Source of the DNA: Planctomyces sp.
Lineage (GTDB): Bacteria > Planctomycetota > Planctomycetia > Planctomycetales > Planctomycetaceae
Reading direction: 5' to 3'
Length of the DNA stretch: 34,272 nt
NCBI GenBank assembly: GCA_005791255.1
Contig: SXXK01000082.1
Location: forward strand, 1-34,272
In this document: positions 16,901 through 23,822 of the stretch, piece after piece
Numbering within the stretch: position 1 is the first letter of the stretch
Layout: each line of letters starts with the position of its first letter
The notes under the pieces: generated by a model
The model's database searches: none
Seen by the model: the letters and a program-made list of their open reading frames with translations, nothing else
What the model was told of the DNA's origin: nothing
Translations under genes and position numbers: made by a program

Positions 16901-18333
16901 GTGCGGTGGGCACGGAAGAGCGAGTGAATGCTGCTCGTGAGGCCGTGAGTTTTCAGTCGGACAATGTGGAGATTCTGACTGCGGTGCTGTCCGCGATTAC
17001 TCCGACGGCGGCTCCTGAGCTGTCGGTTGGTTTGATTGATGCGGCTGCATTGAGCACATCTGAGGGTCTGGGAGCTGCGTTGATTGAGCGTGGCAGCGTA
17101 CTGACTCCGCAGGCCAAGTCTGCGGTGGTGCGAGTGCTGTTGTCGCGACCGGCGACGACGACGGCGATGCTGGGTGCGTTTGAGTCGGGTGCAATGGATC
17201 TGGGCGAGCTGACGCTGGATCAGAAGCAGGCCCTGAGGGCTCATCCGGATCGCGGGATCCGAGCGGCTGCGGAGAAGCTGATGGCGGCAGGCGGAGGGCT
17301 CCCGGATGCGGATCGTGATCGGGTCCTGAAATCACTGCTGTCGCTGTGTGAGCAGCAGGGTGATGTGAAGGCAGGTCGAGCGATGTATGTGAAGCACTGT
17401 TCGAAGTGTCATATGCATGGTTCGGAGGGCAAGGCGATTGGTCCGAATCTGACGGGAATGGCTGTGCATCCGAAGCATGAGCTGCTGACTCACATCATTG
17501 ATCCCAGTCGGAGTGTGGAAGGGAACTTCCGGATCTACACGGTTGTGAAGACGGACGGTGTGGTGCTGAACGGGATGATGTCGGGGGAATCGCGAACCGC
17601 GATTACTCTGATTGACGCTGAGGGGCGTGAGAACCAGATTGCCCGAGAGGACATAGAGGAACTGGTGCGTTCGCGGAAGTCGCTGATGCCTGAGGGATTT
17701 GAAAAGCAGATGAATGCGGAGGAGCTGACGAATCTGCTGGAGTTTCTGACGGACAAGGGGAAGTTTCTGCCGGTGAGTCTGGATCGTTATGCGACAGCGG
17801 TGAGTACGAAGGGATTGTTCAGCAACGACGACAATGGGCCGGACCGGATGGTGTTTGGCGACTGGGCTCCGAAGATTTTCAAGGACGTGCCATTTTTGCT
17901 GACGGATCCGCGTGGCAAATCGGTACCGAATATTATTTTGCTGAATGGTCCTTTTGGGCCGCTGCCACCGACGATGCCAAAGTCTGTGACTCTGCCGTTG
18001 AATTCGGATGCGAAGGCGATCCACATGCTGAGTGGTGTGGGTGGCTGGAGTTTTCCATATTCGCAGGAGAAGAGCGTATCGGTGATTGTGCGGCTGCACT
18101 ACAAGGGTGGAGAGCAGGAAGACATCAAGCTGTTGAATGGTGTGCATTTTGCGGACTACATACGGCGTGTGGATGTTCCGGGATCGGAGTTTGCGTACAT
18201 GCTGGGTGGTCAGCAGATTCGGCGAGTGACGGTGAATCCGAGTCGTCGTGAGGTGATTGAGAAGCTGGAGCTGGTGAAGGGTTCGGACAGTACGGCACCG
18301 ATCATCATGGCAGTGACGGTGGAGCGTAACTGA
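13903..18333 (+). CDS. ThuA domain / PVC-type dehydrogenase propeller / HEAT / cytochrome c fusion protein
   Basis: A 1476-residue exported protein with a signal peptide (about residues 12-29, ending APAAAA). Residues about 30-235 are a ThuA-like domain (FMGDNGHHRPAERFHELAP, KGFVPLHCATFCW, HPIMQGF, GKGRVFYTAWGHD). Residues about 305-680 are the dehydrogenase-type propeller of PVC proteins (SMNWDERGRLWICETVDYP, LKDTDGDDKADLKK, AEVGPDGAVWVIDWYNYI). About 700-1130 is a HEAT-like helical region. A c-type heme site, CSKCH, is at 1166-1170, followed by GPNLTGMA and the PVC heme-domain pattern IIDPSRSVEGNFRIYTV and LMPEGFEKQMNAEEL. The last ~150 residues are a separate unidentified module. A periplasmic redox or carbohydrate-oxidising role is inferred; the substrate is unknown. 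No Shine-Dalgarno is obvious. The permease genes follow 106 bp downstream. Confidence 0.9.
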   Translation: MDSDVNSKGFQVLRALVCCLFLTAPAAAADLQLLFMGDNGHHRPAERFHELAPVLESRGIRLKYTDRMEDLTPEVLRQFDGLVLYANIDRIEDAQAQAVLDFVSGGKGFVPLHCATFCWRNNPQMVQLMGAQFQRHGGQVFGTQIAAPQHPIMQGFGGFTSWDETYIHHLHNEQNREVLEYRLEGEQAEGQDREPWTWTRTHGKGRVFYTAWGHDQRTWTNAGFSNLVERGIRWSCGGDVSVVPAFTDRDAWSIPAMTELRKDVAPFEYVDVGPKIPNYTPGRQWGVQGSPRTTMQQPLSVEESMKHYVTPQGMSLRLYADERNFVAKPISMNWDERGRLWICETVDYPNELGQNRDRIRICEDTDGDHVADRFTVFAEGLSIPTAIMIYRGGAVVQNATETIYLKDTDGDDKADLKKVLITGWGAGDTHGGVSNFRYGLDNWIWSMQGYNDSSPQYGPEGAKKSADSFRQGFWRFRLSNTDPPEVTDLEFVRSTNNNTWGLGISEEGLIFGSTANHNPSTFMPIANRYYEKVRGWAASDIGTIADTHLFKPVTENVRQVDQFGGYTAGAGHALYTARTFPQQWWNRTAFVCEPTGHLVGTFVLRRDGTGYKSTSPNNLIASDDEWASPIMAEVGPDGAVWVIDWYNYIIQHNPTPQGFKTGRGNAYESDLRDQKRGRIYRVVPTGVVAGGGATDVLHGWQSLAGLNVLQLVDVLRHPSMMWRLQAQRLLVERADVSAVPHLVQLVSDAGVDEVGLNVGAIHALWVLQSLQPDGDGWLQAAVGALGHSSAGVRRNALAVLSQFPAGQEQLLRAGALTKDADAQVRLQGLLSLAEMPAAVEAGRLVAAAVLRPNADLWESDAVTCAAAVQALPFLKALSADESAAGAPLSAAAVRTAAIVSEHIARGRPSVEQMQELLSGLKSAPPQLAEVVVRGLAEGWPKDHRIVATKELESGLTALLERVPAGGRGKLLQLASLCGSKALESYAKEIIDSLLKVVADGAVGTEERVNAAREAVSFQSDNVEILTAVLSAITPTAAPELSVGLIDAAALSTSEGLGAALIERGSVLTPQAKSAVVRVLLSRPATTTAMLGAFESGAMDLGELTLDQKQALRAHPDRGIRAAAEKLMAAGGGLPDADRDRVLKSLLSLCEQQGDVKAGRAMYVKHCSKCHMHGSEGKAIGPNLTGMAVHPKHELLTHIIDPSRSVEGNFRIYTVVKTDGVVLNGMMSGESRTAITLIDAEGRENQIAREDIEELVRSRKSLMPEGFEKQMNAEELTNLLEFLTDKGKFLPVSLDRYATAVSTKGLFSNDDNGPDRMVFGDWAPKIFKDVPFLLTDPRGKSVPNIILLNGPFGPLPPTMPKSVTLPLNSDAKAIHMLSGVGGWSFPYSQEKSVSVIVRLHYKGGEQEDIKLLNGVHFADYIRRVDVPGSEFAYMLGGQQIRRVTVNPSRREVIEKLELVKGSDSTAPIIMAVTVERN

Positions 18334-18439
18334 GGCCGGGCGGAAGGTGTGTGGGGGCTGCTGGTTGCTGACTGGCGGTCTCTGCCATTTTTGATGAGCG
18401 CTGCTTTGTGCCCTGGGGTGTGCGCGGGAGGGCGAGTGC

Positions 18440-20212
18440 ATGCTGCGGCGGTGGCTGGCGGATCGCTGCGAGTTCCCTTTATTTTTGCGGGAGCTGCGGG
18501 GGTTGTTTGGCAGTCGTTTCCGGCTGGGTTTGTGGCTGGTGACGGTTCTGTTGACTGTGGTGTTTTTGTTGTTGTGGCTGGGTGAGACAGGAGGGGTGCT
18601 GCGTCAGGCATCAGGGTCACGATTTCGCGGTCAGTGGACTCTGCTGGGGCAGTTTCTGGCGGGTTGTGTGGTGCTGGCGGGGTATGCCACGACGGCGGGT
18701 GCGGCATCGATTTCGCAGGAGCGAGAGCGACAGTCACTGGAATTGCTGTTGCTGACGCGGATGTCGGTGTTTCAGGTGGTGTGGCAGAAATTTGCAGCAG
18801 TGCTGCTGCAGTCACTGTTGCTGGTGGTTCCGTGTTTTTTGCTGACTTCGCTGGCGTATGCTGGTGGTGGCAGTTCGCTGGCGGGACTGCTGGTGGTGTG
18901 GCTGCTGCTGTTTGTGGTGGGTGTGCAGCTGGCAGCATCGGCTGTGATGTGTTCAGCGCTGATCAGTTCGCCGGCGATTTCGTTGGGAGTGATCTGGTTT
19001 TTCTGGATGTGTCTGCTGGCGATTCCGGGTTTGCTGGAGGATGTGGGGATCCTGCCGCAGTGGTATTGGTTTCGTGGTGCGGGTGCGGTGCTGGGGATAC
19101 TGCCATTTGTGCATTTTCCTGTTGGATTCAGTGTCGTGGTGACGGGTGGTGGTGTACCTGAATTTTTGCTGAGCTGTGTGCCACCTTTGGTGCTGTCTGT
19201 ATTGATGCTGCTGGTGGCGGTGGAGGGTATTCGCCGCTGGCCGGGTCGAGCGTTTTTGAATCCTCAGTCGGTGCAGGTGCCGCGGCGGTGGCTGGAGCGG
19301 CGGATTGCGGGTTGGATTTCGCGGGTGAGGGGTCGGAGCGACAGTCGTGCGGCGGCGGACTCAGAGGTGCGTGAGTCACGACAGTTGCCTGAGCGGGATC
19401 CGGTGCGGTGGCGGGAGCTGGCGAGGAATCCGCAGACTCGCTGGCATGCGCATGTGCTTTACTGTGTGACGGTGCTGCTGGGTTTGCTGTGGCTGCGTCG
19501 GCAGTTGTCACCGCTGGAGTTTGCGGTCAGTTTGCCTGTGCTGCAGGTGGCGTATGGTCTGCTTTCGATGCTGATGGTGGTGGTTTGTGTTTGTGAGGCA
19601 CTGGCGTTTGAGCGTCAGCAGGGAACTCGGGATCTGCTGTGGCTGATGCCGATCAGCAATGTGGAGCTGTTGCGGCAGAAGCTGGCAGGTGCCGACCGAG
19701 TGCTGTGGCTGCTGATGCTGTCGAATATGACGCTGGCGATGTCGCGACTGTTGCTGGATCCGATGTCGCGGATCGGTTTGAGTGTGCAGGGTGTGTTGTA
19801 TTTGGTGTCCGGATTGCTGTTGCTGTTGATGGTACTGCATTTGGTGAAGTGGCTGGCGGTGTGGCAGTCGCTGCGGTGTGAGGGTCTGTTGCGGGCATTG
19901 AGCCGATCGATGCTTGTGGTGACATCAATTTTTGTGGTGCCGGCGTTGCCGCTGGTTGTGGAGGTCCTGCGGCTGGGTGGTGATTCGGCAGTGCTGGAGC
20001 GTTGGTGGTTTCTTTGCTGTTGTTCGCCGCTGCTGGTCTGGCTGGCGCATGCGTCGCGGCTGCTGCGCTGGCGTGGTGGCAGCGGTGTGTTGCTGGTGAT
20101 GGCTGTGACAGGGCTGGTGTTGTGGCTGCTGGTACTGCTGTGGCTGCGTCGGTATTGTTTGAGGTTGTTTGGCAGCAGCGAGGGGCGTGGAGACGACGGG
20201 GGTAATGAGTGA
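18440..20212 (+). CDS. ABC-2 type transporter permease with two fused halves, first of a pair
   Basis: A 590-residue inner-membrane protein with about 14 hydrophobic segments, beginning LWLVTVLLTVVFLLLW. The ABC-2 permease signature occurs twice, once per half: ASISQERERQSLELLLLTRMS (about 90-110) and LAFERQQGTRDLLWLMPIS (about 388-406). It therefore looks like two ABC-2 domains in one chain, joined by a basic cytosolic linker (about 275-335, rich in Arg). The start has GGGAGG 7 nt upstream. Its stop overlaps the start of the second permease (TGATG), implying translational coupling and probably a heterodimer. No ATP-binding subunit lies in the window. Cargo unknown; ABC-2 systems export polysaccharides, lipids or proteins, or act on envelope maintenance. 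Confidence 0.85.
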   Translation: MLRRWLADRCEFPLFLRELRGLFGSRFRLGLWLVTVLLTVVFLLLWLGETGGVLRQASGSRFRGQWTLLGQFLAGCVVLAGYATTAGAASISQERERQSLELLLLTRMSVFQVVWQKFAAVLLQSLLLVVPCFLLTSLAYAGGGSSLAGLLVVWLLLFVVGVQLAASAVMCSALISSPAISLGVIWFFWMCLLAIPGLLEDVGILPQWYWFRGAGAVLGILPFVHFPVGFSVVVTGGGVPEFLLSCVPPLVLSVLMLLVAVEGIRRWPGRAFLNPQSVQVPRRWLERRIAGWISRVRGRSDSRAAADSEVRESRQLPERDPVRWRELARNPQTRWHAHVLYCVTVLLGLLWLRRQLSPLEFAVSLPVLQVAYGLLSMLMVVVCVCEALAFERQQGTRDLLWLMPISNVELLRQKLAGADRVLWLLMLSNMTLAMSRLLLDPMSRIGLSVQGVLYLVSGLLLLLMVLHLVKWLAVWQSLRCEGLLRALSRSMLVVTSIFVVPALPLVVEVLRLGGDSAVLERWWFLCCCSPLLVWLAHASRLLRWRGGSGVLLVMAVTGLVLWLLVLLWLRRYCLRLFGSSEGRGDDGGNE

Positions 20213-22059
20213 TGTGGAAGCAACTGCTGATGAATGCGGAGTTTCCGTTGTTGCGTCGCGAGCTGACTCAGAGTGCTGGTCGGCGTCGCACGTGGGTACT
20301 GCGGGTGGTGGTGCTGGTGCTGTTGATTTTTGTGATGCTGAGCTGGTACAGCAGTTTGGTGCAGGGTGCGTTGTCCATGGGGCGTGGTTCGTTAAGTTTT
20401 CTGGGTACTGGATCCCAGTTGCTGGCGGGCCTTGTGATGTTTGATCTGTGGGCGATGCTGCTGTTGCTGCCGGCGCTGACGTGTTCGGCGATCGCGGGTG
20501 AGCGTGAGCGGCAGACACTGGGTCTGGTGCTGGTATCGAGGATGACACCTGCGGGGATCGTGCTGGAGAAATTTCTGGCGAGGCTGCTGCCCATGGCGTG
20601 GCTGCTGATGCTGACGGGTCCGCTGCTGGGAATTACGTATTCGATGGGCGGATTTTCTCGGGGTGCGATCTCTGTGGCGTTGTTGGAGCTGTTGCTGGCA
20701 GCATTGCAAATCAGCAGTGTGTCGATGTTTTGGTCGTGTTTGCTGGGGAGTTCGCAGAGTGCGTTTTGGATGACGTATGTGAGTTTGATTGCAATGGCTG
20801 CGGGGCCGCCGCTGTTGGTGTCTGTGTTTGGGTTGCGCGACATGTTTCCTGAGGGCGCGGTGTATTTTGCAGGCCTGTTTACGTCGTATTTGTGGAGTGC
20901 TGTGGGGTTTCATTTTGGTGATTCGGTTTGGCACTTGTTGGTGGCTGGTGTTCCGGTGATCGTGTCGTCGGGGCTGATGATTCTGGTGAGTGGCGTGGCG
21001 GTTTCTCGTTATCGTGAGGAGGCACCGATTACGGGGCGGCGTGTGGTGCGGGGGGTGGCATGGGTGCTGGCGTGGCTGTTGACGCGTCCTGAGTGGTTGT
21101 TGCGGCGAACAGTTCTGAGGAGGAGCGCAGGCGGGGCGTTTGTGGCTTGTGCATCGGGCGCAGCGGAGGCTGGAACCGTACAGGGTTCGCAGATGGTGGC
21201 GGCTGCGGTGGCGGGGACGGCGGCAGGGGGTGAATCGCGGGTTGTGCCGGGGGAAGGAGCGATAGCGTGGCGGGAGATGTCTCTGTCGGTTCTGGCGCGG
21301 CGTCCGGGTCAGATTCTGGTGGTGCTGCTGATGCTGGGGTTGATCCTGTGGCTGTCGTCTGAGGGGATGCAGATACGGCAGCCGGGCCCTGTGATGGTTG
21401 CCTATTTTCTGCTGGTTCTGATTGGTGCGGTGTCAGTTCTTTCGACGGCGGCTCGATGTGTGGTGTCGGAGCGTGAGAAGCAGACACTTGAGATTCTGCT
21501 GACGACTCCGATTTCGAATCGTAATTTTCTGCTGGAGAAGTCAGCCGGGGCGTTGCGGATATGTGTGTTTATGCTGGTGGTATGTGGAGTTTTGCAGGCG
21601 TGTCGTGTCATGCTGGATGACCGTTTGCAGCCATGGACGCCCGGCAGCGACAGTGCGTTGGCATTTTGGGTAAGGTCGATGGCTTATACGAGCCTGCATA
21701 TGTTGTTTTGTCTGTGGGTGGGGGTGTTATGCAGTTTGCGAGCGAGTTCGCAGATGAAGGCTGCAGTCTGGTCACTGTTTGTGATTTTGATTTTTGCGCT
21801 GGGCCCGGTGTTTGTGTATGGTTTTTTTGGGATGTTCTGGCTTTCTGCCAATGACGTGCTGTTGCTGTTGACGGTGTACCCGGTGGGGATGTGGATTTGT
21901 TGTGAGTCTCGGGATTTACCGGGTCAGGATGTGGAGTTGCAGTTTGCGTGTATCCTGCTGAGTTTGTTTTTTTACGGTCTGCTGGTGTATGGGCTTCGGT
22001 TCTGGGCGTTGCGGTCAGCGGGCGAGCAATTGCAGAGGGAGTGTGAGGGCGGAGTGTGA
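20212..22059 (+). CDS. ABC-2 type transporter permease with two fused halves, second of a pair
   Basis: A 615-residue inner-membrane paralogue of the preceding protein. It opens MWKQLLMNAEFPLLRRELTQ, parallel to the neighbour's LADRCEFPLFLRELRG, which supports a duplication. The ABC-2 signature again occurs twice: SAIAGERERQTLGLVLVSRM (about 97-116) and CVVSEREKQTLEILLTTPIS (about 417-436). A cytosolic linker with low-complexity Ala/Gly lies at about 300-345. ATG 20212 overlaps the upstream TGA; a GTG at 20209 is an alternative one codon earlier. The pair probably forms one transporter with an ATPase encoded elsewhere. A promoter and the BON-like gene follow. Confidence 0.85.
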   Translation: MWKQLLMNAEFPLLRRELTQSAGRRRTWVLRVVVLVLLIFVMLSWYSSLVQGALSMGRGSLSFLGTGSQLLAGLVMFDLWAMLLLLPALTCSAIAGERERQTLGLVLVSRMTPAGIVLEKFLARLLPMAWLLMLTGPLLGITYSMGGFSRGAISVALLELLLAALQISSVSMFWSCLLGSSQSAFWMTYVSLIAMAAGPPLLVSVFGLRDMFPEGAVYFAGLFTSYLWSAVGFHFGDSVWHLLVAGVPVIVSSGLMILVSGVAVSRYREEAPITGRRVVRGVAWVLAWLLTRPEWLLRRTVLRRSAGGAFVACASGAAEAGTVQGSQMVAAAVAGTAAGGESRVVPGEGAIAWREMSLSVLARRPGQILVVLLMLGLILWLSSEGMQIRQPGPVMVAYFLLVLIGAVSVLSTAARCVVSEREKQTLEILLTTPISNRNFLLEKSAGALRICVFMLVVCGVLQACRVMLDDRLQPWTPGSDSALAFWVRSMAYTSLHMLFCLWVGVLCSLRASSQMKAAVWSLFVILIFALGPVFVYGFFGMFWLSANDVLLLLTVYPVGMWICCESRDLPGQDVELQFACILLSLFFYGLLVYGLRFWALRSAGEQLQRECEGGV

Positions 22060-22088
22060 ATGTTGCGGAGAGAATCCTGTTGCTGGCT

Positions 22089-22116
22089 TTGAAACACGCG
22101 ATGGTTTTTTGATAAT
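22089..22116 (+). promoter_or_regulatory. Sigma70-like promoter for the BON-like and beta-helix genes
   Basis: TTGAAA at 22089-22094 (5 of 6 to consensus) and GATAAT at 22111-22116 (5 of 6) with a 16-nt T-rich spacer. A transcription start near 22123 would give a ~30-nt leader to the start at 22154. Confidence 0.55.
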
Positions 22117-22153
22117 GTGTCATCGAGAATTTGCCAGCTGAATGGAGGCATAC

Positions 22154-22384
22154 ATGCGTCAGGCTCCCAAAACCAGTCCTGAGACGGACCGTTGTCTGGA
22201 TCTGATTTACGAACTGGGTTCGGTAGAGATCGTGGATTTCCGAGTTGAGGTGGGGTTTCAGACGGTGAGTTTGTCTGGTCGAGCGGGTTCGTGGCTGGCT
22301 CGTCAGCTGGCGACGACGGCGGCAGAGCGGATGTATCCGGGTCATACGATAGACAATCAGTTGCAGGTGGTGGTGCCACGCTGA
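22154..22384 (+). CDS. Small BON-domain-like protein
   Basis: A 76-residue protein. The stretch FRVEVGFQTVSLSGRAGSWL and then ARQLATTAAERMYPGH, ending IDNQLQV, follows the BON pattern (a V-x-G-x-V-x-LxG strand pair, a helix, then N-x-L-x-V). BON domains bind membranes or phospholipids or act as protein-interaction modules. No signal peptide is present, so this one is predicted cytosolic. The start was moved to 22154 because a perfect GGAGG (22144-22148) sits 5 nt before it; the ATG at 22142 overlaps that element. The beta-helix gene begins 39 bp downstream, probably in the same transcript. The fold call is tentative; that it is a real gene is more secure. Confidence 0.7.
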   Translation: MRQAPKTSPETDRCLDLIYELGSVEIVDFRVEVGFQTVSLSGRAGSWLARQLATTAAERMYPGHTIDNQLQVVVPR

Positions 22385-22423
22385 CAGTGGCAGCTGTCTG
22401 CAGACAGAGCTGGAGTGCGAGCG

Positions 22424-23818
22424 ATGGCTCAGGCGGCGGATTTCGGTGCGGCGGGCGATGGCGTGACGGACGACACGGACGCGTTGCAGCATGCGATAGA
22501 CGAGTCGGTTGGGGAAGTCTGTCTGCCTCGTGGTGACTACCGGATTACTCGTCCGTTGCTGGTGTTGCTGCCGACTGTGGGGCGTACGTCGATACGGGGT
22601 GAGAGCGGGACAGCTCGAATTCTGATGGACGGTGCGGGTCCGGCGATTATTTTTCGTGGATCGCACACCGGTACGGCAGCTCCGCAGGATTTCCGCGAAA
22701 CGATCTGGACTCATGAGCGTCTGCCGATGGTGGCAGATCTGGAGATTACGGGGCTGCATGCGGAGGCGGACGGGATCCGTCTGGAGGGTGTGATGCAGCC
22801 CACGTTAACGGGGGTTCTGCTGCGGCATCTGCGGCATGGCGTTCACATTACCGGGCGTGCTCGAAATGTCCTGATCAGTCACTGCCACATTTATCACAAT
22901 ACCGGAACGGGAGTGTGGATGGAGGCGGTGAATCTGCACCAGACGATCATTACCGGCAGTCACATCAGCTACTGTCGTCTGGGTGGAATTCGGGTTGAGC
23001 GAAGTGAGATCCGGAATTTGCAGATTACGGGCAATGACATTGAGTACAACAACAATGGCGGGCATGGGATTCCGGGGGCGGATGGAGTGCCGACGGCGGA
23101 AATCTGGCTGGACGCCAGCGAGGGCAGTATTCGTGAGGGGACGATTTGCAGCAACACGATTCAGGCGACGTACAGTCCGAATGGTGCGAATATCCGGATG
23201 ATTGGTCAGAGGGCGGCGAAAAACGCGAAGGTCGGGATGATTGCGATAACGGGTAATCTGATTGGCAGTCAGTGGGTGAATGTGCATTTGTCAGCGGTGC
23301 AGGGTGTGTCGCTGAGTGGCAACTGTATTTATTCGGGACATTACCGGAATGTGCTGTTGGAGGACTGTTCGCAGGTGACGGTGGGTGACAACAGTCTGGG
23401 TCATAACGCGGACTATGGTGTGGAGCGTGAGTTGTGTACGGGTGTGACATTGAGGAACTGTCGCGACAGTGTGTTCAGCGGCAATATTGTGCAGGACTGT
23501 CAGACGGGGCGTCATCAGTTTCCTGAGGCACCGGAGCTGCAGCGGCGGGCACTGCTGGAGTTGGAGGGTTGTCGCAATGTAACGCTGAGTCATTCGCAGA
23601 TTCTGGATTCTGCGCCTGTGGGGATCCATCTGAGCGACTGTCGGGACATGATTCTGATGGGGTTGTCGATTGAGGATCGTCGTGAGCAGCCTTTGCAGCA
23701 GCATGCGATTGAGTGGGAGGGGGAAGCGGGTCGGAGTTTGATTACGGCCTGTCGTTTTGGAGGCTGTACCGGAGCCGCGGTGGTGTCTGCGGTGATTCCG
23801 AGCGGCTGTATTCAGTGA
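22424..23818 (+). CDS. Right-handed parallel beta-helix (pectate-lyase superfamily-like) protein
   Basis: A 464-residue protein. The N-terminus, ADFGAAGDGVTDDTDALQHA, is the classic start of the pectate-lyase/glycosyl-hydrolase-28-like superfamily (FGAxGDGxTDDTxAxQxAI), followed by VCLPRGDYRITRPL. From about residue 125 to 440 short coils recur, each ending in N-x-I or G-x-V-x turns (VLISHCHIYHNTGTGVWM, LQITGNDIEYNNNGG, GVSLSGNCIYSGHYRNVLLE), as in parallel beta-helices. Most proteins of this kind are secreted, yet no signal peptide precedes the domain. The start at 22424 has GGAG 8 nt upstream; GTG 22415 is the only earlier option and adds no leader. Activity unknown (polysaccharide lyase, hydrolase or epimerase). 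It ends 4 bp from the convergent tex. Confidence 0.85.
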   Translation: MAQAADFGAAGDGVTDDTDALQHAIDESVGEVCLPRGDYRITRPLLVLLPTVGRTSIRGESGTARILMDGAGPAIIFRGSHTGTAAPQDFRETIWTHERLPMVADLEITGLHAEADGIRLEGVMQPTLTGVLLRHLRHGVHITGRARNVLISHCHIYHNTGTGVWMEAVNLHQTIITGSHISYCRLGGIRVERSEIRNLQITGNDIEYNNNGGHGIPGADGVPTAEIWLDASEGSIREGTICSNTIQATYSPNGANIRMIGQRAAKNAKVGMIAITGNLIGSQWVNVHLSAVQGVSLSGNCIYSGHYRNVLLEDCSQVTVGDNSLGHNADYGVERELCTGVTLRNCRDSVFSGNIVQDCQTGRHQFPEAPELQRRALLELEGCRNVTLSHSQILDSAPVGIHLSDCRDMILMGLSIEDRREQPLQQHAIEWEGEAGRSLITACRFGGCTGAAVVSAVIPSGCIQ

Positions 23819-23822
23819 GGGA

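Noticed and set aside
15784-17244. 486-codon open frame antisense to the ThuA/heme gene
   Set aside because: Product is almost entirely Arg/Gln/His-rich without motifs; a shadow of GC-biased coding on the other strand. The same holds for 17332-18441 minus.
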